DNA from: Planctomycetota bacterium
GTDB taxonomy: Bacteria > Planctomycetota > UBA8742 > UBA2392
Direction of reading: 5' to 3'
DNA: 36,963 nt
NCBI GenBank assembly: GCA_020425695.1
Contig: JAGQRE010000023.1
Coordinates: 1-36,963, forward strand
Made by a program: the position numbers and the translations under genes
Notes under the pieces: generated by a model
What the model saw: only the letters and a program-made list of their open reading frames with translations
Databases searched by the model: none
What the model was told of the DNA's origin: nothing
Part shown: in pieces, positions 1 through 6,818 of the stretch
How positions within the stretch are numbered: position 1 is the stretch's first letter
Layout of the letters: each line of letters opens with the position of its first letter

Positions 1-323
1 CTGAAGCCCAGGCCTTCAAAGAAGTCCTGGTCAACGACGATAGCGCCGGTGCTGACGATGGCGTCAACCATGTTGTTGTTGACGAGATCAGTGATGACTT
101 TCTTCAGACCCGCACTAACGAGCGAGCCGGCGAGGCACAGCACCACGCTGCAGTTTTTGTCGCGCAGGGCCATGTCGAAAATGTCGGTTGCGCGTGACAG
201 GTTGCGGGCCTGGAAGCTGGTGTCGCCCATCATGGCGACCAGCTTGTCCATATCTCGGACCTTGGTGATGTCGATGTGTTTAACGAGCTGCTTCTTGTTC
301 AGGAAATCGGTCTTCTCTGCCAT
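1..323 (-). CDS. Deoxyhypusine synthase-like protein (partial, C-terminus outside window)
   Basis: The first 107 codons of a minus-strand gene that runs off the left edge. The protein starts MAEKTDFLNKKQL and carries the family-like stretches HIDITKV near residue 15, ATDIFDMAL, VVLCLAGSLVSAGLKKVI and VDAIVSTGAIVVDQDFFEGLG. These match the N-terminal half of the deoxyhypusine synthase / homospermidine-synthase-like fold, which uses NAD and spermidine. Bacteria have no eIF5A, so bacterial members are usually thought to act in polyamine metabolism (family knowledge). The NAD-binding C-terminal half and the active-site lysine cannot be seen here. The start is fixed by a strong AGGAGA Shine-Dalgarno (complement of 331-336) 7 nt upstream of the ATG. 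It lies downstream of mazG on the same strand, 257 nt away, so it probably has its own promoter. Confidence 0.8.
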   Translation of the reverse strand, partial: MAEKTDFLNKKQLVKHIDITKVRDMDKLVAMMGDTSFQARNLSRATDIFDMALRDKNCSVVLCLAGSLVSAGLKKVITDLVNNNMVDAIVSTGAIVVDQDFFEGLGF

Positions 324-580
324 GTCGATGTCTCCTACGGGTCAACAACGCGGGTAGCGTCGAGCGCGTAAAGTGCGATTGTTCAGCCCGGTAGTTGTGG
401 GGCGTCTGGCCCCTTGAGTGTCGTGGCTACTTCGTTTGAGCCCTGAGAGGCCAACTCCCCACAAGGCTGAACCGCAGCGGCGCGAATGCGCTTTTCACGA
501 CGACAGAAACTCTACAGCATGAACGCCAGTACGCAAATGAAACCGCCCGATTTCCAATTGATTTCTTGCACCCGGCCAGC
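324..580. other. Intergenic stretch between mazG and the DHS-like gene
   Basis: No supportable gene lies here. It should hold the promoter of the DHS-like gene (minus strand), but I could not pick a convincing -35/-10 pair. A short GGGGC/GGCCCC inverted repeat near 399-413 has no U-tract and is not called a terminator. Confidence 0.4.
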
Positions 581-901
581 TCAACACCGGTAGGCGCGGG
601 GGCGTTGTTTTACTTCGTCACACTTGCAGGGGATGGCTTTGCAGCGGGGGCAGCCCTTGCCGTACCGCTTGGCGCTTACTTCCTCTAGATCGACATTGGC
701 GATGCTGGCCAGTGTTGTCAGCCAGGCAAGCACGTCGGCGAACTCTTCACGCAGGTTCTCGCGGCTGGTGCGCCCGTTGATGGCGCGGGCAAGCTCCCCT
801 ACTTCTTCGCTGAACCAGAGCCAAGTGTTTTCGATACCCCGCTTGCGGTCCTTCTCGCCGTAGGTCTCTTCAATCAGCTTCTGGAACTCGTTGATCTGCA
901 T
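581..901 (-). CDS. MazG-like nucleotide pyrophosphohydrolase with C-terminal cysteine cluster
   Basis: 106 aa, all-alpha NTP pyrophosphohydrolase of the MazG/dUTPase-like superfamily. Members hydrolyse (d)NTPs to the monophosphate and PPi, using Mg2+ held by an EExxE...ExxD signature. Here the metal ligands are E32/E33/E36 in SEEVGELARAI and E52/E53/D56 in REEFADVLAW, so the catalytic set is complete. The length fits a single-domain MazG-like protein. Unusually, the C-terminus after residue 83 carries C84, C87, C92 and C94 (CPRCKAIPCKC) and ends in C106, which suggests a zinc-binding or redox tail. The start has a GGAGG Shine-Dalgarno 5 nt upstream and a TATACT -10 element further up. It is divergent from the TPR protein. 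Its substrate cannot be told from sequence. Confidence 0.85.
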   Translation of the reverse strand: MQINEFQKLIEETYGEKDRKRGIENTWLWFSEEVGELARAINGRTSRENLREEFADVLAWLTTLASIANVDLEEVSAKRYGKGCPRCKAIPCKCDEVKQRPRAYRC

Positions 902-922
902 GTCGCCCTCCGTGTGTCACGC

Positions 923-928
923 AGTATA
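923..928 (-). promoter_or_regulatory. Probable -10 element of mazG-like gene
   Basis: The minus strand reads TATACT about 22 nt upstream of the mazG-like ATG (901). No good -35 hexamer sits at 16-18 nt. The same ACTATACT string recurs upstream of pgk, which supports a real -10 element. Confidence 0.45.
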
Positions 929-957
929 GTTCGATCCTCAACGAAGTCCGGGACAAC

Positions 958-2400
958 GTGACGCACGCCGAAGACATCTACTTCTTTTCACACGCGGTAC
1001 TGCAACAGGCGGCGTATCAACTCCTGCCGCCTTCTGTTCGCGCCCAATTACACGAGGTCACAACCGGACTGCTGACAAACCTACCGGAGCCCCCGGCCGC
1101 GGACATCGCGCTGCATGCGCGATTGGCACAGGAAGGCGTCACGCAGTTTGACGATCGGTTGCTAAAGCTGGAACGCCACTGGGTCCGGCAGGCGGGTGAG
1201 GCCGCCGAGGCAGCGTACCGAATTCAGGACGCGCTACGTTTCTATGAACGACTCACGGAGATAGTCGCGGCAGGCACCAGCGATCATATCCGTGTCCGCT
1301 GCAAGATTATCGACCTATTGATGCAACTTGATCGGACTGCAGAAGCGCTGCCCTTGGCCGACAAAGCCGTTGTGGATGCACGACAGCTCAACGACGTCAG
1401 GCTAGAGGCCACGGCACTTTCAGCGCTCGGCGCTGCGGTGCGGGACGGCACCCGCAACGCCGAGTCCGTCGACTACTTCAGAAGTTCAGTGTCGCTGTTT
1501 CGGAAGACAGACGACGAGGCTGGCTTGGCGAAGGCGCTACTCGGGCTGGCTGGTTCACTTTGGACGAAAGGTCAGTTAGGCACCGCAGAGCACGCCGCGA
1601 CGGAGGCATGCACCATCGCCGATCGTTCAGCCGACACCAAGACCAGAGCCAGTGCCTGGATGAACCGCCTCGGCATTGTGCTGCACGCACAGCGGTTTGA
1701 AGAAGCTGAGTCACTGATTGCGAAACTCGCAATAATCGTTGGTGATACTCCTGACCCGGCGCTACGAATGCGCCTGCACGCGTTCCGAGGTTACGCGATG
1801 GATGTCATGGGGCACCCCGCCGAGGCGCGCAGCGACTATGATAAAACCATCGAGCTGGCCAGTGAAATCGGAAACAAGGCGGAAGTAGCACGAAGCCAGA
1901 CAAACCTTGCATCGCTGGATGCTAACGAGATGCGGTATGCCCAAGCTCGCGCCCGTCACGTTGAGGCCGAGCGCGTCGCGCGTGAACTCGGCGACCTTCG
2001 CATCGCGGCGTACGCATGTGCCGGACAGGCAGCCATTGACGAAGCCCTCGGCGACTATCGCTCGTCTCTTGAAAGATACTACGCGGCGATACGCATTGGC
2101 CAAAAACTCGGGATGAACGTGATTCTGCCAGCCTGGAGCATTTCGGCAGGGCTGACACACGCCGAGTTGGGCGACTGGGACGCAGCCACTGAGCTGCTGC
2201 TCAAGTACAGGGGCAATCAACACCTCGGCCTTGAGGCCGGCAGACTCAGCGCGCTGGCCGTCTTTGAATCACAAAGCGGCAACACTCCAAGGGGCATTGA
2301 ACTCGCCCAACAAGCCCGCGACATCCTTCCGGATGACTACGAAATAGGCGACCCACTGCCGAGGCAGTGGGTCGAGAGGGCTTCAAAGCTTTTGGACTAA
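958..2400 (+). CDS. TPR-repeat protein, probable N-terminally truncated remnant of a large AAA/TPR regulatory ATPase
   Basis: 480 aa from a GTG codon. The start is abrupt. Residues 5-35 contain the FSHAVLQQAAYQLLPPSVRAQLH pattern (shortened here as FSHAVLQQAAYQLLPPSV), which normally marks the end of the NTPase region in MalT/AfsR- or PknK-like regulators with an AAA_16 ATPase. The remainder is helical TPR-like repeats with recurring A..LG...E.. units (for example AKALLGLAGSLWTKGQLGTA). The kinase, cyclase or ATPase part expected upstream is missing; mazG occupies that place. There is no Shine-Dalgarno before the GTG, and the frame stays open back to a stop at 892-894. The stop codon overlaps the stop of the convergent tricorn gene by 4 nt. 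It may be a decaying remnant or a stand-alone TPR scaffold. Confidence 0.6.
   Translation: MTHAEDIYFFSHAVLQQAAYQLLPPSVRAQLHEVTTGLLTNLPEPPAADIALHARLAQEGVTQFDDRLLKLERHWVRQAGEAAEAAYRIQDALRFYERLTEIVAAGTSDHIRVRCKIIDLLMQLDRTAEALPLADKAVVDARQLNDVRLEATALSALGAAVRDGTRNAESVDYFRSSVSLFRKTDDEAGLAKALLGLAGSLWTKGQLGTAEHAATEACTIADRSADTKTRASAWMNRLGIVLHAQRFEEAESLIAKLAIIVGDTPDPALRMRLHAFRGYAMDVMGHPAEARSDYDKTIELASEIGNKAEVARSQTNLASLDANEMRYAQARARHVEAERVARELGDLRIAAYACAGQAAIDEALGDYRSSLERYYAAIRIGQKLGMNVILPAWSISAGLTHAELGDWDAATELLLKYRGNQHLGLEAGRLSALAVFESQSGNTPRGIELAQQARDILPDDYEIGDPLPRQWVERASKLLD
2351..2372. repeat. Perfect 10-bp inverted repeat inside the 3' end of the TPR gene
   Basis: ACCCACTGCC (2351-2360) and GGCAGTGGGT (2363-2372) are perfect complements with a 2-nt spacer; an actual loop would be CCGAGG. 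It codes for part of the TPR C-terminus, and it also lies 25 nt beyond the tricorn stop codon on the minus strand. It may therefore act as the 3' end or processing site of the tricorn mRNA. No clear U-tract follows on either strand. Confidence 0.5.
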
Positions 2401-5400
2401 CGGTCCATCTGTGCAAGCAGTTCCTTCACGGTGCGCTCGGTCTGGCGGTCAATTCCCTTATCGAGTTCATCGGGTGTGTTCTCGACAAAGATGTCCGGCT
2501 TGCGCCCGACCAGCTCAAGATTTTCGCCATCCACAGTGTATGCACCCGTACTGGGCAGGCGCATACGGCTTCCGTCCAGCAGCGTGTAGCTGCCTGTTCC
2601 GATGCACCCCCCGGCCGTATCAACACCGACGACAGTGCCGATGCCTAGCTGGCGGAAACCCTCGGCCATGATTTCGGCGTTGCTGAAACTGGCTTGATTG
2701 ATCATGAGAATGCTTGGCTTCTCAAGCGCGATTGAGCGGTAGATGTTCTCGCTTACTTCATTCATGCCGCCGTACTGGCGCTTAAGCCAGGTACGCTTGA
2801 TCAAAATCTCAAGTATGTCGACTGAGGTTGACCCGCCGCCGTTATAACGCACGTCGATCACCACACCTTCTTTGTCGAGCATCTCATCGCCGAGCTCGTG
2901 CTTGAAGTCGGCAAGTGAAGGCCCGTTCATGGCCTGAATGTGGACATAGCCGAGCCGCCCGTCCGAAAGTCGCTCCACCAGATCACGCTGGAACTGAACC
3001 CAGCGGTCGTAGTACAGCCCGTAGGTCTCGCGGCGCGAAATCGGTTTTACGGCGACGTCCCAGGTCGCGCTGGTGCTTTCACTGGCAGTAAACGTCAGCA
3101 CGGTTTTCCTGCCGATCGCGCCCAGCATAATCTCCGCCATGTTGTCGCCCGGGCTGAGCATGCGCCCGTTGATCTTCAACAGAATGGCACCGGGCTCCGG
3201 CTTGCCTTCAGGCAGGTCGCAGGGGCCGCCCTTCACGACTTCAGTAACCTGATAGCGCCCGTCGGCAAGCATCTTCGGTTCAAACATCAGCGTGAGACAG
3301 CCAGTCGAGTCGTTTGCGCCGTCGCTGCGAGAATCTACGCCCGTGAAACCCTGGTGGCTGCTGTTGAGTTCACCGAGCATCTCGTCCATCAGGGCGTCGT
3401 ATTCGTCGCCTGTACTGACGGAGTCCAACGCTTGCTTATAGCGCGCTGTCGTTGCGTTCCAGTTGATGCCGTGGTGGTTGCTGTCATAGAAATAGCTGCC
3501 CATCACCCAGGCCGCTTCGTCGAAGGCTGCGTTTCGAACTTCCATACGATTGCGGCGTTGCTCAACGCGGAAGTTGTAGGTGGTGGTCTTGGTGCTGGCT
3601 ACAGGCATGCTGGTGATCTTGCCGGAGTCCAGCCACCAGAGCGTCTTGCCGTCGGCACTAAGCGACAGCGCTGACTTGCTGCTGCGACTCTGTGTGATCT
3701 GCTTCAGGTCGGGCCCCTTGTCGGGGTCCAGGACCAGCTTCCAGACGTTTGACTGACCCTGCGACGTTCCTACAAAGAAGTAAGTCTTTCCGTCGGGCAG
3801 CGCGACTGGATACAGCTCACGCCCGTCAAGGCTGGTGATGCGCTTTGCGCGGTCCTTGATGCCTTCCCATTCGACTCTTACTTCGGGCTTCTTGGGTTCC
3901 GGTTTGTCGTTCCCGTTGCCAGCGTCGTCAGTCTTGTCTTCTTTGGGCTCAGGCTTCTTGAAAAGCTTGTCGAGCTTGTCTTCCTTGAACGTCGGCGCTT
4001 CCGGGGCCAACTCTACGCTGTAGACGTCGTAGTCACCTTCCTGGTTGTTGATGAAGACTACGCGCTTGCCGTCGGCCGAGAAACGTGCATGACCACATGA
4101 GCCAAACAGATGGGACAGGGCACGCCCTTCACCCGTCACGGCATCCGCAAGCATGATGACGTCGTCGTACAGTTCATTGGATTGCTCATAGAGAACCCAA
4201 CGCCCGTCGGCGCTGATCTGGAAAGCATCTCCGCCCCACAGACCGCCGCCGTGGAAGTTGCCTAGGATCGCCTTTCGATCTGCCATCGGGCTTTCTGACT
4301 TGTCAGCGATCATTCGAATAGAAGCTTCGTTTTCGAGGGCCCACAGGTTGCCGTCGCTGTCGTACGCTGGATGGGCGTGTCGAACGGTCGCGTCGGCGGG
4401 AATAGCGGGCGAGATCTTTGGGCCGCCCGTTTCGAAGTCAGTCATGTCGGCAGTCATCACAACGCCGTCGAGATGGTCCAGAAACGTCAGCCTCAAGCTG
4501 TCTGGTGCCCAGACAATAGAGACTTCTTTCTTCGGCGTGTCGGTTACCTGATACGGCACGGCGTCGTCATCAACCGGCATCACAAACACGTCGCCGCCGG
4601 CGATGAAGGCCAGCTTCTTGCCGTCGGGGCTGACAGCGTATTCGTCGGCCGAAGTCAGTGTGCTGGTCTGTGTTTCCGCACGGCGAACGTCGCTGGCCAG
4701 TTTGATATCGGGTGTTGAGAGCTTCGTGGGCGGGCGCTTACCGAGCTCGCCAACGTGAAGCTTCCAGCCACTGTAGTTACCGGTCGCGAAGGCGATCTTG
4801 CCCCCACGGACGCTGATGTCTTTCGGGTCAAGGCGCGTTTCGCCACCCCACCCCTGCAGTGTCTTGCCATCCAGACCCATCGCCGTCAGACGACCAATCT
4901 GCGAGCTGGCCGACTTGCCGTCCGCATAGGTCACGTAAACCATCTCTGTATCGCTTGTGAACACGGGCCACGCGTCGTGGCTGCGGTTGTTCGTGAGGCG
5001 ACGATGGTTTGTGGTCACGACCCCATCAAAGTCGCAAAGCCAGATTTCACTGTCGGCCGTGCCGTTGTATGCACGCCGGCGGGCAGGGTCGCTGCCGCTT
5101 GTACAGTAAGCGATGTGTTTACCATTAGGCGTAATGCTGGCCTGGTACTCGTGTAGTCCGAAGCCGCCACCGGTGATCGGCCAAGGCTCGCCGCCTTCGA
5201 GGCGCACGATCCATAGGTCGCGACCGTTTTCACGCCGGTAGCTGTTGAAGATGATGCCTGAACTGTCAGGCAGCCAGCAGTCCGGGGCGTCGTAGGAATC
5301 TGCGAACGTCAGTCGCTTCGCTGTTCCGCCTTCTGCGGGCATCACGAAGACGTCGTCATTTCCGTAGCGCCGACTGCGGAACGACAGCCACCTTCCGTCG

Positions 5401-5654
5401 GGTGAAAAGCAAGGGCTGCCATCGTTGTCTTCTGTGATGGTCAGGCGACGCGCATGGCCGCCTTTGCTGGGTACGCTCCAGATATCGCCGTCATAGACAA
5501 ACGCTAACGTGTTGCCGTCCGGCGACAGGGCCGGCTGGCGAAGCACGTTGGTCGCAATCTCCGGCAGCGAGCTGTCCTGCGCGACTGTCTGCTCTGGTTG
5601 GATCGCAAGTAAGGCCAGCAGAATCGCGGGCAACAGGCAGGGAACGTATTTCAT
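2397..5654 (-). CDS. Tricorn-type S41 family peptidase (beta-propeller, PDZ, tricorn core), secreted
   Basis: 1085 aa with a signal peptide (MKYVPCLLPAILLALLAI, then ...TVAQ). Residues ~30-560 hold WD40/PD40-like propeller blades (repeats such as LSPDGNTLAF, FSPDGRWLSF and SPDGKKLAF). A Lys/Glu/Asp/Pro-rich linker follows at ~575-615, then a tricorn C1-like helical domain, a PDZ domain (~770-870) and the S41 protease core. Likely catalytic residues are His in ELNSSHQGF (~765) and Ser in NQASFSNAEI (~988), with the DTAGG oxyanion region after it. Tricorn homologues degrade peptides, in archaea downstream of the proteasome; the signal peptide here implies periplasmic or exported action. GGAG lies 6 nt before the ATG but inside a hairpin. 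The stop overlaps that of the TPR gene. Confidence 0.9.
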   Translation of the reverse strand: MKYVPCLLPAILLALLAIQPEQTVAQDSSLPEIATNVLRQPALSPDGNTLAFVYDGDIWSVPSKGGHARRLTITEDNDGSPCFSPDGRWLSFRSRRYGNDDVFVMPAEGGTAKRLTFADSYDAPDCWLPDSSGIIFNSYRRENGRDLWIVRLEGGEPWPITGGGFGLHEYQASITPNGKHIAYCTSGSDPARRRAYNGTADSEIWLCDFDGVVTTNHRRLTNNRSHDAWPVFTSDTEMVYVTYADGKSASSQIGRLTAMGLDGKTLQGWGGETRLDPKDISVRGGKIAFATGNYSGWKLHVGELGKRPPTKLSTPDIKLASDVRRAETQTSTLTSADEYAVSPDGKKLAFIAGGDVFVMPVDDDAVPYQVTDTPKKEVSIVWAPDSLRLTFLDHLDGVVMTADMTDFETGGPKISPAIPADATVRHAHPAYDSDGNLWALENEASIRMIADKSESPMADRKAILGNFHGGGLWGGDAFQISADGRWVLYEQSNELYDDVIMLADAVTGEGRALSHLFGSCGHARFSADGKRVVFINNQEGDYDVYSVELAPEAPTFKEDKLDKLFKKPEPKEDKTDDAGNGNDKPEPKKPEVRVEWEGIKDRAKRITSLDGRELYPVALPDGKTYFFVGTSQGQSNVWKLVLDPDKGPDLKQITQSRSSKSALSLSADGKTLWWLDSGKITSMPVASTKTTTYNFRVEQRRNRMEVRNAAFDEAAWVMGSYFYDSNHHGINWNATTARYKQALDSVSTGDEYDALMDEMLGELNSSHQGFTGVDSRSDGANDSTGCLTLMFEPKMLADGRYQVTEVVKGGPCDLPEGKPEPGAILLKINGRMLSPGDNMAEIMLGAIGRKTVLTFTASESTSATWDVAVKPISRRETYGLYYDRWVQFQRDLVERLSDGRLGYVHIQAMNGPSLADFKHELGDEMLDKEGVVIDVRYNGGGSTSVDILEILIKRTWLKRQYGGMNEVSENIYRSIALEKPSILMINQASFSNAEIMAEGFRQLGIGTVVGVDTAGGCIGTGSYTLLDGSRMRLPSTGAYTVDGENLELVGRKPDIFVENTPDELDKGIDRQTERTVKELLAQMDR

Positions 5655-5658
5655 TCTG

Positions 5659-5698
5659 GGCTCCGATTCGGGGTATGACCTTCATACGAATCAGAGCC
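5659..5698 (-). promoter_or_regulatory. Hairpin in the tricorn mRNA leader that covers the Shine-Dalgarno
   Basis: GGCTCCGATTCG (5659-5670) and CGAATCAGAGCC (5687-5698) are complementary at 11 of 12 positions. An inner TATGA/TCATA pair extends the stem. On the minus-strand transcript, the 3' arm contains the GGAG Shine-Dalgarno, and the stem ends 4 nt before the ATG at 5654. This geometry could limit ribosome access until the stem is opened. Confidence 0.5.
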
Positions 5699-5738
5699 GG
5701 TTGGGCTACCTGCCTCTTGGTGATTTTGGTGCTAGCCA

Positions 5739-5975
5739 CTAATCCTGCTTGTCGCCGCGTTGGACGGTTGACTGAGTGCTGGCCTCGTCAGAGGCGCCGC
5801 AGGCATTCCAGGCTTCGCGTAGTCGCCGACCACGATCCAGCGCATCGTCGACATCCTTGCGCAAGCGCGGGACGTCGCCATCTATGGAGTGTTCCGGGTG
5901 CAATTGATAAAAGTACGCACCGGCTGAAATCAGCCCGACGGTGAAAAAGAAGATGTAGCCAATGATGCCGCGCAC
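5739..5975 (-). CDS. Small single-pass membrane protein of unknown function
   Basis: 78 aa from a GTG start. I chose this over a longer frame reaching 6068 because GGGAG lies exactly 7 nt upstream of the GTG and because the transmembrane segment then begins right at the N-terminus (MRGIIGYIFFFTVGLISAG). The rest, residues ~25-78, is charged and helical (VPRLRKDVDDALDRGRRLRE), with a polar Ser/Thr/Gln C-terminus. The topology suggests an N-terminal membrane anchor with a soluble tail. I do not recognise a family. It lies upstream of the tricorn protease on the same strand, 84 nt away, and could be co-transcribed with it. Confidence 0.55.
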   Translation of the reverse strand: MRGIIGYIFFFTVGLISAGAYFYQLHPEHSIDGDVPRLRKDVDDALDRGRRLREAWNACGASDEASTQSTVQRGDKQD

Positions 5976-6241
5976 AGACGAGCTCCCGCGGGTGAATCGG
6001 CAACAAAAGGGCCTAAGCTTCAGTAATTCATGGCCCCGATGGCAGCCACGACCGACTTCGAACGTCATGAGACTGTCAAAAACATTGTCAGCAAAAACGA
6101 CTGGTCCGTGAAACTCTTGTGATAGTGACCGGTTACAGTTACACGCGTCGCCAAGGCGACCTAAAGATAAGAGCTAAGGCCGCTGTGGGAGATGTCGCTA
6201 GTTAAGGGGGGGCGGTATCTTCAAGGCCTTTACTCCGGCAA

Positions 6242-6276
6242 GGGCGATCGGGAAACCGGTCGCCCTTGTCCTTTTT
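6242..6276 (+). terminator. Rho-independent terminator without an obvious upstream gene
   Basis: GGGCGATCGG (6242-6251), GAAA tetraloop, CCGGTCGCCC (6256-6265): a 10-bp stem with one G-U pair. It is followed by TTGTCCTTTTT (6266-6276). The U-rich tail is only on the plus strand. Neighbouring genes to the left are on the minus strand, so this ends either an unannotated short transcript or an attenuated leader. Confidence 0.7.
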
Positions 6277-6349
6277 CGCAGCATCCCGACGCTCCAGAAC
6301 ATCTCAAGATCAACAAGCTGCCCAGTTTGCAGCGCAATCCCGCAACCGT

Positions 6350-6358
6350 TGCTACAAT
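6350..6358 (+). promoter_or_regulatory. Extended -10 promoter of the thioesterase/acyl-CoA synthetase operon
   Basis: TGCTACAAT gives an extended -10 (TG-N-TACAAT). A TTGCAG further upstream is 20 nt away, too far for a normal spacer, so the TG extension may compensate. The predicted start near 6365 yields a ~50-nt leader. Confidence 0.45.
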
Positions 6359-6382
6359 CTCGCGCCTTGCAAGGATTTGTGA

Positions 6383-6403
6383 GCGACCCCGGTAACGGGT
6401 CGC
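6383..6403 (+). promoter_or_regulatory. Leader hairpin abutting the Shine-Dalgarno
   Basis: GCGACCC (6383-6389) pairs perfectly with GGGTCGC (6397-6403) around a 7-nt loop. The AAGGA Shine-Dalgarno begins at the next base (6404) and the ATG is at 6414. It may tune translation; it is not a terminator. Confidence 0.4.
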
Positions 6404-6413
6404 AAGGACCGGA

Positions 6414-6818
6414 ATGCCCTACGTCAGTACGTACGAGTTGGAAGTTCGCAGCTATGAACTGGACGTTTACGACCACGTCAACAACGCTGTGTACCTCAAC
6501 TGGCTCGAGCACGGTCGAAGCAAACTGTTGCAGGACAAAGGCTTCAATTACTTGTCGATCATGGACACGTGGGGTGTACAGTTCATGACCGTGAGAACTG
6601 AGATCGACTATCGCAAAGCCCTGAAACTGGGTGACCGGGCAGTCATACGTACGCAGGTTGACCGCGTGGGTAACACCAGCGTGACCATTGCGCACCAGAT
6701 TGTTGTCGTCGGTGACCCCGAGCCCGCCGCCGAGGCCAAAGTCGTAATCGTCTTCACGGATGCCAAGTCGGGTAAACCCACGCCGGTGCCCGAACACTTC
6801 ACGAGGCTCTACGCTTGA
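6414..6818 (+). CDS. Acyl-CoA thioesterase, hotdog fold (4HBT/YbgC-like)
   Basis: 134 aa, the usual size for a single hotdog domain. The N-terminal signature ELDVYDHVNNAVYLNWLEH (residues ~15-33) matches the D...HVNN..Y...E motif of 4-hydroxybenzoyl-CoA and YbgC-type thioesterases. The likely catalytic aspartate is D17 or D20. These cytoplasmic enzymes hydrolyse acyl- or aryl-CoA thioesters and work as oligomers. AAGGA precedes the ATG by 5 nt. The stop codon overlaps the TTG start of the next gene (TTGA at 6815), an acyl-CoA synthetase, so the two look translationally coupled and functionally opposed, forming and hydrolysing CoA thioesters. The substrate cannot be assigned. Confidence 0.88.
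   Translation: MPYVSTYELEVRSYELDVYDHVNNAVYLNWLEHGRSKLLQDKGFNYLSIMDTWGVQFMTVRTEIDYRKALKLGDRAVIRTQVDRVGNTSVTIAHQIVVVGDPEPAAEAKVVIVFTDAKSGKPTPVPEHFTRLYA

Larger units (their letters stand above)
5976..6413. other. Non-coding region between divergent genes, possible small-RNA locus
   Basis: 438 nt without a supportable gene. Contents left to right: a near-palindrome around ACCGGT (6126-6137), a short GTCGC-CAAG-GCGAC hairpin (6147-6160), a run of seven G (6205-6211), a strong plus-strand terminator (6242-6276), an extended -10 promoter (6350-6358) and a leader hairpin (6383-6403). No plus-strand gene precedes the terminator for 3.8 kb, so a small transcript from ~6100 to 6276 is possible. I do not recognise an Rfam family in it. 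Confidence 0.35.

Noticed and set aside
6076-6276. Riboswitch or 6S/SRP RNA in the intergenic region
   Set aside because: I compared by memory with fluoride, c-di-GMP-I, 6S and SRP RNA consensus features and found no match. Only the terminator is solid.
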